Notes: generated by a model not told the origin, from the letters alone. A stretch of 37,785 nt of DNA from Desulfamplus magnetovallimortis (GCF_900170035.1 NZ_LT828540.1:871428-909212), one strand, 5' to 3'. Counted from the first letter of the stretch, positions 8,431 to 16,802 are shown. Numbers and translations: made by a program.

Positions 8431-8994
8431 CTAAGCGCTGACCCGCTCTACATACGCCTTTGTCCTGGTATCAATCTTAACATATTCCCCCTCTTCCACA
8501 AAAGGGGGTACCTGAATTTCAAAACCTGTTTCAAGGGTAGCAGGTTTTGTGCTGCCTGTTGCAGTGTCTCCTTTTGCCCAGGGATCTGACTTGATAATCT
8601 TAAGATTAATAAAGTTGGGCAGAGTCAATCCGATTGCCCTTCCATTGAACATCAGCACTGTACAGACAGTGTTCTCTTTCAGAAGGTCAATGGCATCTCC
8701 GACCTGCTCCTTTGAAAGAAAATCCTGTTCATAGTTGGAAGTATTCATAAAACAGTAACTTTCGCCTTCTGCATATAGGTATTCAACCTCCTGTTCCTCA
8801 AGGGCAGCCTCTTCAAACTTGTCACCGGAACGAAATGTTCTTTCAAATTGTGCTCCGGAAATCATGTTTCTGAGCTTACATTTATAAAGAGCCTGCCCCT
8901 TTCCCGGCTTTTTAAACTGGAAATCAACAATAATATATGGATCTCCGTCAATCTGGAATTTTAACCCTTTTTTCAAGTCGCTTGCATCGTACAT
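8431..8994 (-). CDS. efp: Elongation factor P
   Basis: Translation factor that binds between the P and E sites and relieves stalling at polyproline stretches. 187 aa, the normal length, with three beta-barrel domains. The N-terminal KOW-like domain has the loop KKPGKGQA; the Lys in PGKG (about residue 32) is the position modified in many bacteria (beta-lysylation by EpmA in E. coli). Central: AQFERTFRSGDKFEEA. C-terminal: a signature-like segment ending GEYVKIDTRTKAYVERV. ATG 8994 has gaaag/aggag-like purines upstream (agaaagaat in the transcript). Monocistronic or the first gene ahead of the kinase cluster; the gap to the kinase at 8316 is 114 nt. No EpmA/EpmB gene is in the window. Confidence 0.95.
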   Translation of the reverse strand: MYDASDLKKGLKFQIDGDPYIIVDFQFKKPGKGQALYKCKLRNMISGAQFERTFRSGDKFEEAALEEQEVEYLYAEGESYCFMNTSNYEQDFLSKEQVGDAIDLLKENTVCTVLMFNGRAIGLTLPNFINLKIIKSDPWAKGDTATGSTKPATLETGFEIQVPPFVEEGEYVKIDTRTKAYVERVSA

Positions 8995-9412
8995 ATATTC
9001 TTTCTCCTGATTTGATTATTGCAATCTATAACTGCTTAATTCGCCTAATTTTTAATAAAGTATTGAATTTATTGACACCAGAAAAACAGTTGATAAAAAT
9101 CAGGTGTCAACTTTTATTATCTATAAAGCATATTCGGGCAAGATTGGCAATAGAGATAAAAACAACTTGATTTTTTAGCTGAAGTATAAGAGAAATATAG
9201 CGTTTAAAAAGTCAATATACCATTAATATTTTTTGGGATAATTAAGTTTTTTTAAAGACTGACTGGCTACCCGCCTAAGCCGGGGCACACTTTAAAATCA
9301 ATGGCATTGACTGCCTTCAGCAAGGATAGGATTTGTCCCGCTTTAGACGTGTAGCCGACTGATTCAACCATGCAGAAAACAGTTATCCCTCTCTTTTCAG
9401 GATATTTATCAA
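8995..9412. other. Divergent efp-guaA intergenic region with inverted repeats
   Basis: No gene supported. It holds an 8-bp perfect inverted repeat TTGACACC/GGTGTCAA (9072-9079 and 9103-9110), which could be an operator or half-terminator, and a larger imperfect inverted-repeat element at 9265-9356. The rest is AT-rich and should contain promoters for efp (minus) and guaA (plus). No purine riboswitch core was recognised ahead of guaA. Confidence 0.5.
9265..9356. repeat. 92-bp element with 21-nt imperfect inverted ends upstream of guaA
   Basis: The left arm ggctacccgcctaagccggg and the reverse complement of the right arm ggctacacgtctaaagcggg agree at about 17 of 21 positions. It ends about 57 nt before guaA. 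The right arm (cccgctttagacgtgtagcc) is reminiscent of the folded right ends of IS200/IS605-group elements, but no tnpA or tnpB is present. It could be a decayed mobile-element end, a MITE, or a structured leader RNA. Confidence 0.45.
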
Positions 9413-10942
9413 ATGATACTTATAATAGATTTTGGTTCCCAGTTTAATCAACTTATTGCAAGACGTGTGCGTGAAAATGAGGTTTACTGCCAGATTGAAC
9501 CTGCAGGATTCCCACTGGAAAAAATTGCTGCTCTTAAGCCGGAAGGTATTATTCTGTCAGGGGGGCCGTCCAGCATCTACGAAGAGAACAGCCCTAAAAT
9601 AGATCCCGGAATATTTGAGCTTGGCACCCCTGTTCTTGGAATATGTTATGGTATGCATCTTATGATCCATGCCCTTGGAGGCAAAATTTCAAGAGCCCCA
9701 AAAAGAGAGTATGGCTTTGCAACCCTGGAAATCAGACAAAATGAGCCGATTTTCAAAGATATGGATTCAAGGATACAGTGTTGGATGAGTCACGGAGATT
9801 CAACAGACATTCTGCCATCCGGTTTTACAGTTACTGCATCAACACAAAACACTGAATTTGCTGCAATAGCCAACTTTGATAAAAAATTTTATGCCCTTCA
9901 ATTTCATCCGGAAGTTGAGCATACTGTAAGGGGCACAGAAATGATCCGCAATTTCCTCTTTGACGTGTGCGGGTGTCAGAAAAGCTGGAACATGGGTTCA
10001 TTTGCAGCAGGCGCAATTGACCAGATCCAGCAAAGTGTAAAGGATAAAAAAGTTGTAATGGGTCTTTCAGGAGGTGTTGACTCATCTGTGGCAGCCCTTC
10101 TGATTCACAAGGCAATCGGCAAGAATCTGCACTGCATTTTTGTTGATAACGGTCTTTTGAGAAAAAATGAAAAAGAGAACCTTGAGCAGAGTCTTACCGC
10201 AAATCTGGATATGAATATTTTATTTGTGGATGAGCGCCGCCGCTTTCTTGATGCATTAAAGGATGTCACAGATCCTGAAAAAAAGAGAAAAATCATAGGA
10301 AAACTTTTTATTGATGTGTTTGAAGCAGAAGCTGCTAAAATAAAGGATGCTGAATTTCTTGGACAGGGAACACTATACCCTGATATTATTGAGTCAAAAT
10401 CAGCATTTGGCGGCCCCACATCTATTATAAAGTCACACCATAACGTAGGTGGGCTCCCTGAAAAGATGAACCTGAAACTTATTGAACCGCTTCAGCTTCT
10501 TTTCAAGGATGAAGTCCGAGCACTTGGACTTGAACTTGGATTGAACGAAGATCTTGTCTGGCGCCAGCCATTTCCAGGACCTGGACTTGCAATACGAATA
10601 ATGGGTGCTGTATCAGAAGAGCGCCTTTCCATTCTTAAGGAAGCTGATTCCATTCTTCTTGAAGAGATCAGGGGTGCAGGGTTGTACCGTGAACTTTGGC
10701 AATCCTTTGCGGTTCTTTTGCCTGTGAAAAGCGTCGGGGTTATGGGTGATAAACGCACCTATGACAGTTGCATAGCAATAAGGGCTGTTACCAGCAAAGA
10801 TGCAATGACTGCTGACTGGGCACGTCTTCCCCATGAACTCCTGGCAAAAATATCCAGCCGCATCATTAATGAAGTTGATGGTGTAAACAGAGTTGTTTTT
10901 GACATCACATCAAAACCACCCGGAACAATTGAATGGGAATGA
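9413..10942 (+). CDS. guaA: GMP synthase (glutamine-hydrolysing)
   Basis: Converts XMP, ATP and glutamine to GMP, the last step of guanine nucleotide synthesis, in the cytoplasm. The N-terminal class I glutamine amidotransferase starts [10 protein letters not shown], with the nucleophile Cys78 in GICYGMH and the His/Glu pair in FHPEVEH. The ATP pyrophosphatase domain has the P-loop [10 protein letters not shown]. The C-terminal dimerisation domain ends in the typical KPPGTIEWE. 509 aa is normal. The start ATG follows aggatatttatca, a distant but usable Shine-Dalgarno. Single gene; downstream is a GC-rich half repeat (ccccaattattaaaaaggggggctttt) that could end transcription. Confidence 0.97.
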   Translation: MILIIDFGSQFNQLIARRVRENEVYCQIEPAGFPLEKIAALKPEGIILSGGPSSIYEENSPKIDPGIFELGTPVLGICYGMHLMIHALGGKISRAPKREYGFATLEIRQNEPIFKDMDSRIQCWMSHGDSTDILPSGFTVTASTQNTEFAAIANFDKKFYALQFHPEVEHTVRGTEMIRNFLFDVCGCQKSWNMGSFAAGAIDQIQQSVKDKKVVMGLSGGVDSSVAALLIHKAIGKNLHCIFVDNGLLRKNEKENLEQSLTANLDMNILFVDERRRFLDALKDVTDPEKKRKIIGKLFIDVFEAEAAKIKDAEFLGQGTLYPDIIESKSAFGGPTSIIKSHHNVGGLPEKMNLKLIEPLQLLFKDEVRALGLELGLNEDLVWRQPFPGPGLAIRIMGAVSEERLSILKEADSILLEEIRGAGLYRELWQSFAVLLPVKSVGVMGDKRTYDSCIAIRAVTSKDAMTADWARLPHELLAKISSRIINEVDGVNRVVFDITSKPPGTIEWE

Positions 10943-10965
10943 TGTTTTTCAACAATGAAACGAGT

Positions 10966-11101
10966 CGGCCATCCCCAATTATTAAAAAGGGGGGCTTTTC
11001 ACTGTAAACATTACTTTACACTTTCTGGTTTTTAGATGCCCATAACAATTTTTTTTGGGTATGTTGTTACGGCAAGTGTAAGAGGTCAAATGAAGAATGC
11101 C
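10966..11101. mobile_element. Diverged family C element plus terminator-like hairpin
   Basis: The right end, read inward, is GGGCATTCTTCATTTG, with ttacactt some 20 nt further in. The left half has ctttacactttctgg about 26 nt from a GGGGCTTTTCACT end. This matches the plan of the 106-bp family C elements, but the left end is degraded and no target duplication is visible. The left edge overlaps the ccccaattattaaaaagggggg hairpin after guaA. Confidence 0.45.
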
Positions 11102-11126
11102 CAATTAACTAAACGGGACTCCTCTT

Positions 11127-12116
11127 ATGGACAACTTTTCAATATCCAATACAAATGATGGCAGCGATGCTGCAGCAGCACTGTACAAAGAAGAGCTCAA
11201 TGATCTTAAAATTGAGAAGTTGGGCAACCGTCTGACACTTATCTCTGTTCTTCTGCCATGTCTTATCGGTGCAATTCTTTTTTATGGTTACCTTGATATA
11301 AAGGGTCGTGTTTCTACAATGAGTGACACAGGCCAGACACAGGTGGACAGTGTTGCCAAAGACTTTGAAGCCAAAATAAATGCCATTGAAGTTGAACTTG
11401 CAAAGATAAAATTTTCAATTGATAAAGACATTCCTGATCTTAAATCCAAAACAGAACAGATACGTCAGGAGCTTGACGAGATATCCACACTCGCAGCCGC
11501 AGACAGGGAAAAAAATGAGAATTCTTTTCAACAGTTTGAAAGCCAGATGGAAGCACTTTCAAAAAGAGTAGATACTATTTCCGGACAGCATAAGACCGCA
11601 CTTAATATTTTGGACAGAACAAGTAAGGAGACCCTTGATATAGTCAATGAGAACAGCAAAAACCTTGAAAAACGCATGGAATCAAAGATTGATTTAAAAG
11701 TGGATGAAGCTTTTGATGAAAAGATGAGTCACACAGCAGGAGGCATTGAATCAAAGCTCTCTGAAGTTGAGCAGGCTGTGGAGTCAAAGCTTGCATCTCT
11801 TCAGGAGGCAACCACTATCGTTGCACAGAACGGAAAAACCATCTCAGAAATAGAAAAAAAACTTACTGCTATTGACAATGACATAAAGCAGATAAAAAAC
11901 ATCCAGCAAAAATTAAATACTGAAGTTTCCAAGGATACCACAGATAAACAGTATGTGGACTCCAAGTTTGGCAATGTCAAGGATACTCTCAACAGAAAAG
12001 TGGATCAACTTGAATTGAAAATATCCAAAAAAATGTTGGCACTGGAGGTTATGATACAATCCTTAAAGCAGAGCGACAAACCTGGCACAATATCTGAGTC
12101 AAATTTAAAAGAATGA
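11127..12116 (+). CDS. Membrane-anchored long coiled-coil protein of unknown function
   Basis: 329 aa. A short polar N-terminus (1-35) is followed by one membrane segment (about 36-56, LTLISVLLPCLIGAILFYGY), then about 270 residues rich in Lys, Glu, Ser, Asp and Gln with heptad-like Leu/Ile spacing (for example IEVELAKIKFSID, LKSKTEQIRQELDEI). The C-terminus has no domain I recognise. The topology suggests a rod projecting to one side of the inner membrane; the N-terminus is weakly positive, so the side cannot be fixed. No enzymatic motif. The start ATG follows a weak Shine-Dalgarno (cgggactcctctt). It stands alone between guaA and a repeat-rich gap. It resembles in style the coiled-coil hypotheticals of other Desulfobacteraceae, but no family name can be given. 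Confidence 0.75.
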   Translation: MDNFSISNTNDGSDAAAALYKEELNDLKIEKLGNRLTLISVLLPCLIGAILFYGYLDIKGRVSTMSDTGQTQVDSVAKDFEAKINAIEVELAKIKFSIDKDIPDLKSKTEQIRQELDEISTLAAADREKNENSFQQFESQMEALSKRVDTISGQHKTALNILDRTSKETLDIVNENSKNLEKRMESKIDLKVDEAFDEKMSHTAGGIESKLSEVEQAVESKLASLQEATTIVAQNGKTISEIEKKLTAIDNDIKQIKNIQQKLNTEVSKDTTDKQYVDSKFGNVKDTLNRKVDQLELKISKKMLALEVMIQSLKQSDKPGTISESNLKE

Positions 12117-12190
12117 TTCTGTTCAACACTGCGGGTATTTTTTGTAAGCGCTTGTTTTTATTAAGTCAACAATTTTTAACTTGAAAATCA

Positions 12191-12294
12191 GGCATGTTCC
12201 ATTTTTCGGTTTACACTTTCCTGAACCAAAGTCCCATTTTCTGGAAGCTCGCCCAAAAAGTGTAAAGGACTTTTAAGGGGATATGAAGGATTCT
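12191..12294. mobile_element. Family C MITE, 104 bp, with 8-bp target duplication
   Basis: Left end GGCATGTTCCATTTT; right end read inward AGAATCCTTCATAT. Internal tttacactttcc and gtgtaaagga match the other copies. Flanks GAAAATCA (12183-12190) and GAAAATTA (12295-12302) form an 8-bp duplication with one mismatch, suggesting an older insertion than the copies at 5985 and 37379. Confidence 0.7.
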
Positions 12295-12574
12295 GAAAAT
12301 TACAGGTTCAATAAAAACAATAGGTTCTCTTTCAATGATATACTGATATTAAAAAAATTCCTCAATATTGTTTTTGCCATTGCCGAATTTTTGGGAAACA
12401 GGTTGAAATATGAGCAAAAATACGATATAGATGTAAATATTTGATCAAACATTTAGGTACAATCAACATCTTCACTGCCTACTGCTTTGTCAAAGCAAAA
12501 AAAATGATGAACTTGTAAAAAGCCGATAACGAAGCATGAAATCCTCAAGGACCTTAAAATGTAGGGATTTTATT

Positions 12575-12655
12575 TTATATGAAAGTCTCAGTAAGTGGCT
12601 GTTTTAAAACAACTTTCATCTCTTCAATTGTGGCGGGAATCTGCCATGTACGTAA
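12575..12655 (+). repeat. Family A two-hairpin repeat, single unit
   Basis: tatatgaaagtctcagtaag ... aactttcatctcttcaattg, then tggcgggaatctgccatgta. The first stem is GAAAGT/ACTTTC; the second GGCGG/CTGCC with a GAAT loop. Confidence 0.8.
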
Positions 12656-12753
12656 CAAAAAAAGTAAAAGTCTGTAAATAAAGCATCCACTGAACTTTTT
12701 TGCTGATCTGTCTTGATTGCCTCTTGAGAATATACAGCCCAAAAGGAATACAA

Positions 12754-12939
12754 ATGTCAAAGCAATATCCTGAATGCCCCCTTTATAACCATTCTACATG
12801 TAAAGAACTTCATAACCCAAGACTGTGTGCCATTGTCCGTGACGACAAAAAATGTTTTAAAAAGCGTCAAAAACCTAAATCAAACGGCAGTGATAATACA
12901 GAAAGCAGCAACGATTCATCAGATAACGATAATGACTGA
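12754..12939 (+). CDS. Small Cys-rich conserved-looking protein (61 aa)
   Basis: The start is set at ATG 12754, which follows aaaagga with 7-nt spacing; an upstream in-frame ATG at 12700 lacks such a site. The protein has four cysteines in the first half (in ECPLYNHSTCKELHNPRLCA and DDKKCFKK), spaced so that they could bind a zinc ion or iron-sulfur cluster. A highly charged, Asn/Ser/Asp-rich tail follows (SNGSDNTESSNDSSDNDND). No recognised family. Its separation from neighbours by repeat arrays suggests its own transcription. The clear ribosome binding site and the contrast between an ordered Cys-rich part and a disordered acidic tail favour a real gene. Confidence 0.65.
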   Translation: MSKQYPECPLYNHSTCKELHNPRLCAIVRDDKKCFKKRQKPKSNGSDNTESSNDSSDNDND

Positions 12940-13343
12940 ATCAAATCCCCCCATGATTGCCAAGTGATCACAACGAAGTTTGAAAGCCTTTTAGAAAAAA
13001 AGCTGTTACTGAGACTTTCCAACAGAAAAAAATAGGATCATTTTTACGGTAAAACCTCATGGCCAAATAAGATTTCGGCCACCCCCGATCATGAAAACAG
13101 AATGTGTTTTCACGGTAAACGGGCATGATTGATTACGTATCAATCACCCCCAAATATAAAAATGATAGTCATTTTCACGGTAAACGGCCATGGCTGTCAT
13201 CAAGCTACCCCCGAATATGGAAATTTGTATCTATTTCCACGGTAAACAGGCATGATTGATTACGTATCAATGACCCCCAAATATAAAAATGATAGTCATT
13301 TTCACGGTAAAAAGAGCAGTTCTGTAGATTCAGGAAAAATGTA
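12940..13343. other. Intergenic region filled by a family B array
   Basis: Apart from about 100 nt after the small Cys-rich gene, the whole gap is the tandem repeat listed at 13040-13311. No further gene, promoter or terminator is convincing. Confidence 0.6.
13040..13311 (+). repeat. Family B tandem hairpin repeat (4 units of 62-66 bp)
   Basis: Boundary box acggtaaa recurs at about 13046, 13112, 13177, 13239 and 13304. Each unit contains a first hairpin (for example ATTGAT-tacgt-ATCAAT), a conserved ACCCCC, and a second hairpin before the next box. The second stems differ but remain paired: GAAAACA/TGTTTTC, AAAATGA/TCATTTT, TGGAAAT/ATTTCCA, AAAATGA/TCATTTT. Other copies: 5968-6153, 21720, 24676 and 28542. 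Confidence 0.85.
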
Positions 13344-13346
13344 TTG

Positions 13347-14294
13347 ATGAAATACCATGATGAAATTGACCTGACCGCAATAAATACCTATTCAGCCAGG
13401 AAAAGAACCTCTGTTGTATCCACCTCCCTTGAAGCATCGCCATCCCGTAAGGGTATATCCATGGCATCCTTTCTGGAAAGCCTTCCTTCACTTCTAAAAG
13501 CAGAAGATTTAAAAAATATTGCCCGTGCCATTGTATCAGCAAAACAAAGTGACAAACCCGTTATCGTCATGCTTGGAGGACATGTAATCAAGACAGGCTG
13601 TTCACCAATTCTGTCAGATCTTGCCCGCAATGGCTTTATTACCCACTTTGCATCCAATGGTTCTGCTGCCATTCATGATACAGAACTTGCACGCTTTGGA
13701 CATACATCCGAAGATGTTTCAGCACAACTTGAAGATGGTTCTTTTGGTATGGCATCAGATACAGCAGCCCTTGTCAATGGCGCAGCAGTGGAAGCATATC
13801 GTACAAAAAAAGGGTTTGGACAGACCATGGGGGCAATGCTCAAAAGGGAGAATCCTCCGCATGCAGGCAGAGCCCTTCTTGTCACAACCTTTGAACTTGG
13901 ATTACCTTACACCCTTCACATTGCCATTGGAACAGACATTGTTCACCAGCATCCGGATGCAGATGGAGCTGCCATTGGAGAGGCCTCCCTTCGGGATTTC
14001 CGGATTTTTGCAGCTTCAGTTGCAAAACTTGGAGATGGCGGGGTGGTTTTGAATCTGGGCAGCGCCGTTATCATGCCGGAGGTATTTTTAAAGGCTGTAT
14101 CTGTTGCCAGAAACCTTGGTCACGATGTACGAAACTTTACCACTGCCAACTTTGACATGATACAGCATTACAGACCAGGTATCAATGTTGTTACCCGCCC
14201 TGTCATGTCAGGTGGAAAAGGCTACTCCATAACAGGCCATCATGAGATCATGATTCCATTGCTTGCCGCTGCTGTATATGAGATGGCCGGATGA
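13347..14294 (+). CDS. Conserved protein of unknown function, possibly deoxyhypusine-synthase-like
   Basis: 315 aa, soluble, no membrane segments. ATG 13347 is preferred; the preceding codon is a possible TTG start, and caggaaaaat lies upstream. Notable segments: PVIVMLGGHVIKTGCSP (beta strand-loop, nucleotide-site-like), THFASNGSAAIHDTELA, GHTSEDVSAQLEDGSFGMA, IAIGTDIVHQHPDADGAAIG and GGVVLNLGSAVIMPEVFLKA. The alternation of hydrophobic strands with Gly-rich loops and His/Asp clusters suggests an alpha/beta enzyme. I have a weak recollection of similar delta-proteobacterial proteins being grouped with deoxyhypusine synthase-like folds; this is not demonstrated here. It follows a family B array and precedes a family A unit; lpdA converges from the other side. 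Confidence 0.6.
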   Translation: MKYHDEIDLTAINTYSARKRTSVVSTSLEASPSRKGISMASFLESLPSLLKAEDLKNIARAIVSAKQSDKPVIVMLGGHVIKTGCSPILSDLARNGFITHFASNGSAAIHDTELARFGHTSEDVSAQLEDGSFGMASDTAALVNGAAVEAYRTKKGFGQTMGAMLKRENPPHAGRALLVTTFELGLPYTLHIAIGTDIVHQHPDADGAAIGEASLRDFRIFAASVAKLGDGGVVLNLGSAVIMPEVFLKAVSVARNLGHDVRNFTTANFDMIQHYRPGINVVTRPVMSGGKGYSITGHHEIMIPLLAAAVYEMAG

Positions 14295-14299
14295 AAATG

Positions 14300-14425
14300 T
14301 TTATATGAAAGTCTCGGTAACAGCCTGTTTTTAAAACGACTTTCATCTCTTCGATTGTGGCGGTAATCCGCCATGTACGTTATTTGATGAAAACTTTCAT
14401 GCTTGGTTGTAACAGATGATTCCTC
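14300..14425 (+). repeat. Family A two-hairpin repeat, one and a half units
   Basis: The first unit has GAAAGTC/GACTTTC and GGCGG-taat-CCGCC hairpins. A second degraded unit (gatgaaaactttcatgcttg, then gttgtaacagatgattcc) runs up to the 3' end of lpdA. It lies between converging genes, so it may serve as a bidirectional transcript end. Confidence 0.75.
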
Positions 14426-14430
14426 TTGAT

Positions 14431-15885
14431 CTAACCGTGAATAGCCATTCCCGCCCCTTTAAGTGCAGCTTCAGACATTATCTCAGCAAGTGTTGGATGG
14501 GCATGTATGGTATGAGCAAGATCAGATACCGTCAACCCCGCTTTAACAGCAAGGGTACCTTCTGCAATGAGATCTGTTGCATGGGGACCTGTGATATGCA
14601 CACCCAGAACTTTTCCGGTCTTATTTTCTGCAACTATTTTCGCTTCACCCGCAATTTCTCCCATTGCCTGGGCCTTGCCAAGGGTTCTGAAGTTAACTGT
14701 GGTACATGTTACATCAATATTTTTTTCAACAGCTTCTGCCTCGGTAAGACCCACATTTCCTATTTCGGGCATTGTAAAAATCGCCCCTGGCACAGCACTG
14801 TAGTCCATCTTTTCACTTACGCCCATTGCATTTGAAGCTGCCACCATACCTTCATGTGAAGCCACATGGGCAAGCATGATGCGCTTTGGACCCAGAATAT
14901 CTCCAATGGCATATACCCCATTCACAGATGTTTCCATCCTCTCATTTACGGGTATCCAACCTCTCTCGTCGGTTGCAAGGCCAATATTTTCAAGACCAAG
15001 TCCTGAAGTATTGGGAGAACGTCCGATACATACAGCCATTTTTTCACTCTCAAGCACCTGGGGTTTTATTTTTGATGCTTTTCCAGGTTCCACAAATGGA
15101 GAAACTTCAAGTGTGATCAGAAGGGTACCATCTTTTTTTTCAGCACTTTTAACAACCTGATCTGTGATAAATTTAATCTTACGCTTTTTCATCTCACGCT
15201 GAAGAACCCTTGAACAGCTTTCATCCACAGATGGCAGCGGAAGAAGCCTTGACATTGCCTCCACAACAGTTACTTTTACCCCCATTGCCGAAAGTATGCA
15301 TGCAAATTCACATCCGATTACACCACCTCCGACAATAACAATGGACTCTGGAAGCTTTTTCAGGCTTAAAAGGTTGTTGCTGGAAAGTATTGCATCTCCA
15401 TCAAATGAAAATGCCGGAATATCAAGGGGTTCAGTTCCTGTTGCAATGATAAGGCTATCAAATGCGATATCCTTTTCATTGCCATCGGTGTCAATGGTTA
15501 CAATGCCTTCTTTTTTTATATATGCCCTACCCTTTTCATACGATATTTTGCCATTTTGAAGCAGAGAGAGAATTCCCTTTCTCTGGGTTTCAAGAATCTT
15601 CTCTTTTCTGGCCATGATTGCATTGATATCAGGACTAAATACTACTCCACCTCTGCCACCACTCTGGTCTTTTATTTCAATGCCAAAGGATTCAGCTTCA
15701 AGAAGCCGAAGATAAGTATCAGCAGATGTTTTCATAATTTTTGATGGAATGCATCCCCAGTTAAGGCAAGTACCGCCAGGATTCTCTTTTTCTATTACTG
15801 TAACTTCACCCCCCATTGCAGAAGCTCTTAACGCTGCAACATATCCCCCAGGCCCTGCACCAATTACCACAACCTTGTTTTTCAT
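14431..15885 (-). CDS. lpdA: Dihydrolipoyl dehydrogenase (E3/L-protein)
   Basis: FAD enzyme that reoxidises dihydrolipoyl groups with NAD+; here probably the L-protein of the glycine cleavage system. FAD site VVVIGAGPGGYVAALRA at the N-terminus; redox disulfide in GGTCLNWGCIPSK; NAD site IVIVGGGVIGCEFACILSAMG; second FAD motif VNGVYAIGDI; C-terminal active-site base in HAHPTLAEIMSEA. About 484 aa, normal. The transcript reads aaggagaaaaagtgATG, so ATG 15885 has a strong Shine-Dalgarno at 8 nt; a GTG one codon upstream is possible. Divergent from the lrp-type gene across a 420-bp AT-rich gap. The gcv genes lie just beyond, supporting the glycine-cleavage assignment. Confidence 0.93.
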   Translation of the reverse strand: MKNKVVVIGAGPGGYVAALRASAMGGEVTVIEKENPGGTCLNWGCIPSKIMKTSADTYLRLLEAESFGIEIKDQSGGRGGVVFSPDINAIMARKEKILETQRKGILSLLQNGKISYEKGRAYIKKEGIVTIDTDGNEKDIAFDSLIIATGTEPLDIPAFSFDGDAILSSNNLLSLKKLPESIVIVGGGVIGCEFACILSAMGVKVTVVEAMSRLLPLPSVDESCSRVLQREMKKRKIKFITDQVVKSAEKKDGTLLITLEVSPFVEPGKASKIKPQVLESEKMAVCIGRSPNTSGLGLENIGLATDERGWIPVNERMETSVNGVYAIGDILGPKRIMLAHVASHEGMVAASNAMGVSEKMDYSAVPGAIFTMPEIGNVGLTEAEAVEKNIDVTCTTVNFRTLGKAQAMGEIAGEAKIVAENKTGKVLGVHITGPHATDLIAEGTLAVKAGLTVSDLAHTIHAHPTLAEIMSEAALKGAGMAIHG

Positions 15886-16305
15886 CACTTTTTCTCCTTA
15901 AAAAAAAATTTGATTTAAAAAATTTTTGGATTAGGTTAATTTTTTTTAAAAATTTTACTTGATTCATTAATTTTTTATGATAGAATTAACACATACATAG
16001 TTTTATATAAAAAATCAATTTGTTTTTAAACAGTTTTCGATTATCTTTATGGCAAAAAATGAAAAGATCAATTTTTTTTTATAAAAAAAAGCATCTGCAA
16101 CTATCTTATGCTTGATTTTTTTATCGGAAAAACCACTTTCAGATATCCCATGCTTGATGAAAAACCAAATTATGACAGCCTGTTTTTGATGATTTCACAA
16201 CTTATTTACTTTTTATTTGACAACTTTAAGGTAATCAACTAATTGTGAAACATTGATTTCCTGAATTGCGGTTGCCCCAAATTTTATCAAAAAAATAGGA
16301 TTATT
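15886..16305. other. AT-rich divergent control region between lpdA and the Lrp-type regulator
   Basis: No gene. Very AT-rich with poly-A/T tracts. Two direct copies of ATGCTTGAT in related contexts (tatcttatgcttgat near 16103 and tatcccatgcttgat near 16145) are separated by about four helical turns and may be regulator sites. Promoters for both flanking genes are expected here, but none is clear enough to place. Confidence 0.45.
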
Positions 16306-16749
16306 ATGAAAATTGATGATGTAAATATTGAAATTATCAAAGAACTGAAGGATGGCAGAAAATCCTTTAAAAAAATTGCAGACAAATTAAATATTACAGA
16401 AAACACTGTAAGAACAAGAGTCAATAAACTCATGGAAGAGAAGGTTCTTGATATCTGTGGCCTTTTTGATCCTTCCTCCCTTCCAGGCCATACAACAGTT
16501 GTTATTGGTATTAAACTTTCCGAAATGAATCTTGTGGAAAAGGGTGCAGAGATATCCAAACTTCGTGGTGTAATCTCTACAAGTGTTGTTACAGGCCGTT
16601 TTGATCTTCTTATACTTGTTCTTTTCAAGGAAGGTTTTGGATTGCTTGAGTTCTACACAGACGAAATGTCAAAGGTGGAAGGGGTAAGTGCTGTGGAAAC
16701 ATTTGTAGTTTATAAAGCTTACAACCTTATGGTTCCCTATATTCTTTAA
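16306..16749 (+). CDS. Lrp/AsnC-family transcriptional regulator
   Basis: 147 aa, the usual size. The N-terminal winged helix-turn-helix is characteristic (DVNIEIIKELKDGRKSFKKI, then ADKLNITENTVRTRVNKL). The C-terminal RAM/AsnC effector domain has the ferredoxin-like pattern with VTGRFDLLILVL and VEGVSAVETFVVYK. Such proteins bind amino acids and form octamers on DNA. Preceded by aataggattatt (AGGA, 7-nt spacing). Position between lpdA (divergent) and gcvT (downstream) suggests control of glycine cleavage genes, and autoregulation is common in the family. The ligand cannot be read from the sequence. Confidence 0.88.
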   Translation: MKIDDVNIEIIKELKDGRKSFKKIADKLNITENTVRTRVNKLMEEKVLDICGLFDPSSLPGHTTVVIGIKLSEMNLVEKGAEISKLRGVISTSVVTGRFDLLILVLFKEGFGLLEFYTDEMSKVEGVSAVETFVVYKAYNLMVPYIL

Positions 16750-16756
16750 ATAGAAC

Positions 16757-16780
16757 CTCAATGGCGGATGGCCGCCTTGC
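16757..16780 (-). repeat. Orphan second hairpin of family A
   Basis: aatggcggatggccgccttg just after the Lrp-type gene forms GGCGG-atgg-CCGCC. Same half element as at 1976 and 18332. Confidence 0.5.
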
Positions 16781-16802
16781 CAACGAATAATCAAAAACAG
16801 AC

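Larger units (their letters stand above)
12117..12753. other. Repeat-rich intergenic region
   Basis: No gene supported. It contains a family C MITE (12191-12294), a fragment of family G (near 12506-12525, cttgtaaaaagccg) and a family A unit (12575-12655), separated by AT-rich sequence. Confidence 0.6.

Noticed and set aside
9241-9412. Purine riboswitch for guaA
   Set aside because: No three-way junction core or conserved loop sequences were recognised; the visible structure is a long imperfect inverted repeat.
12120-12180. Terminator after the coiled-coil gene
   Set aside because: Only a short gtaagcgctt palindrome with T-runs on either side; the stem is too weak to call.
13040-13311. CRISPR array
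   Set aside because: Regular spacing of conserved boxes looks CRISPR-like, but the intervals are themselves hairpins repeated between units and elsewhere in the window, not unique spacers, and no cas gene is present.
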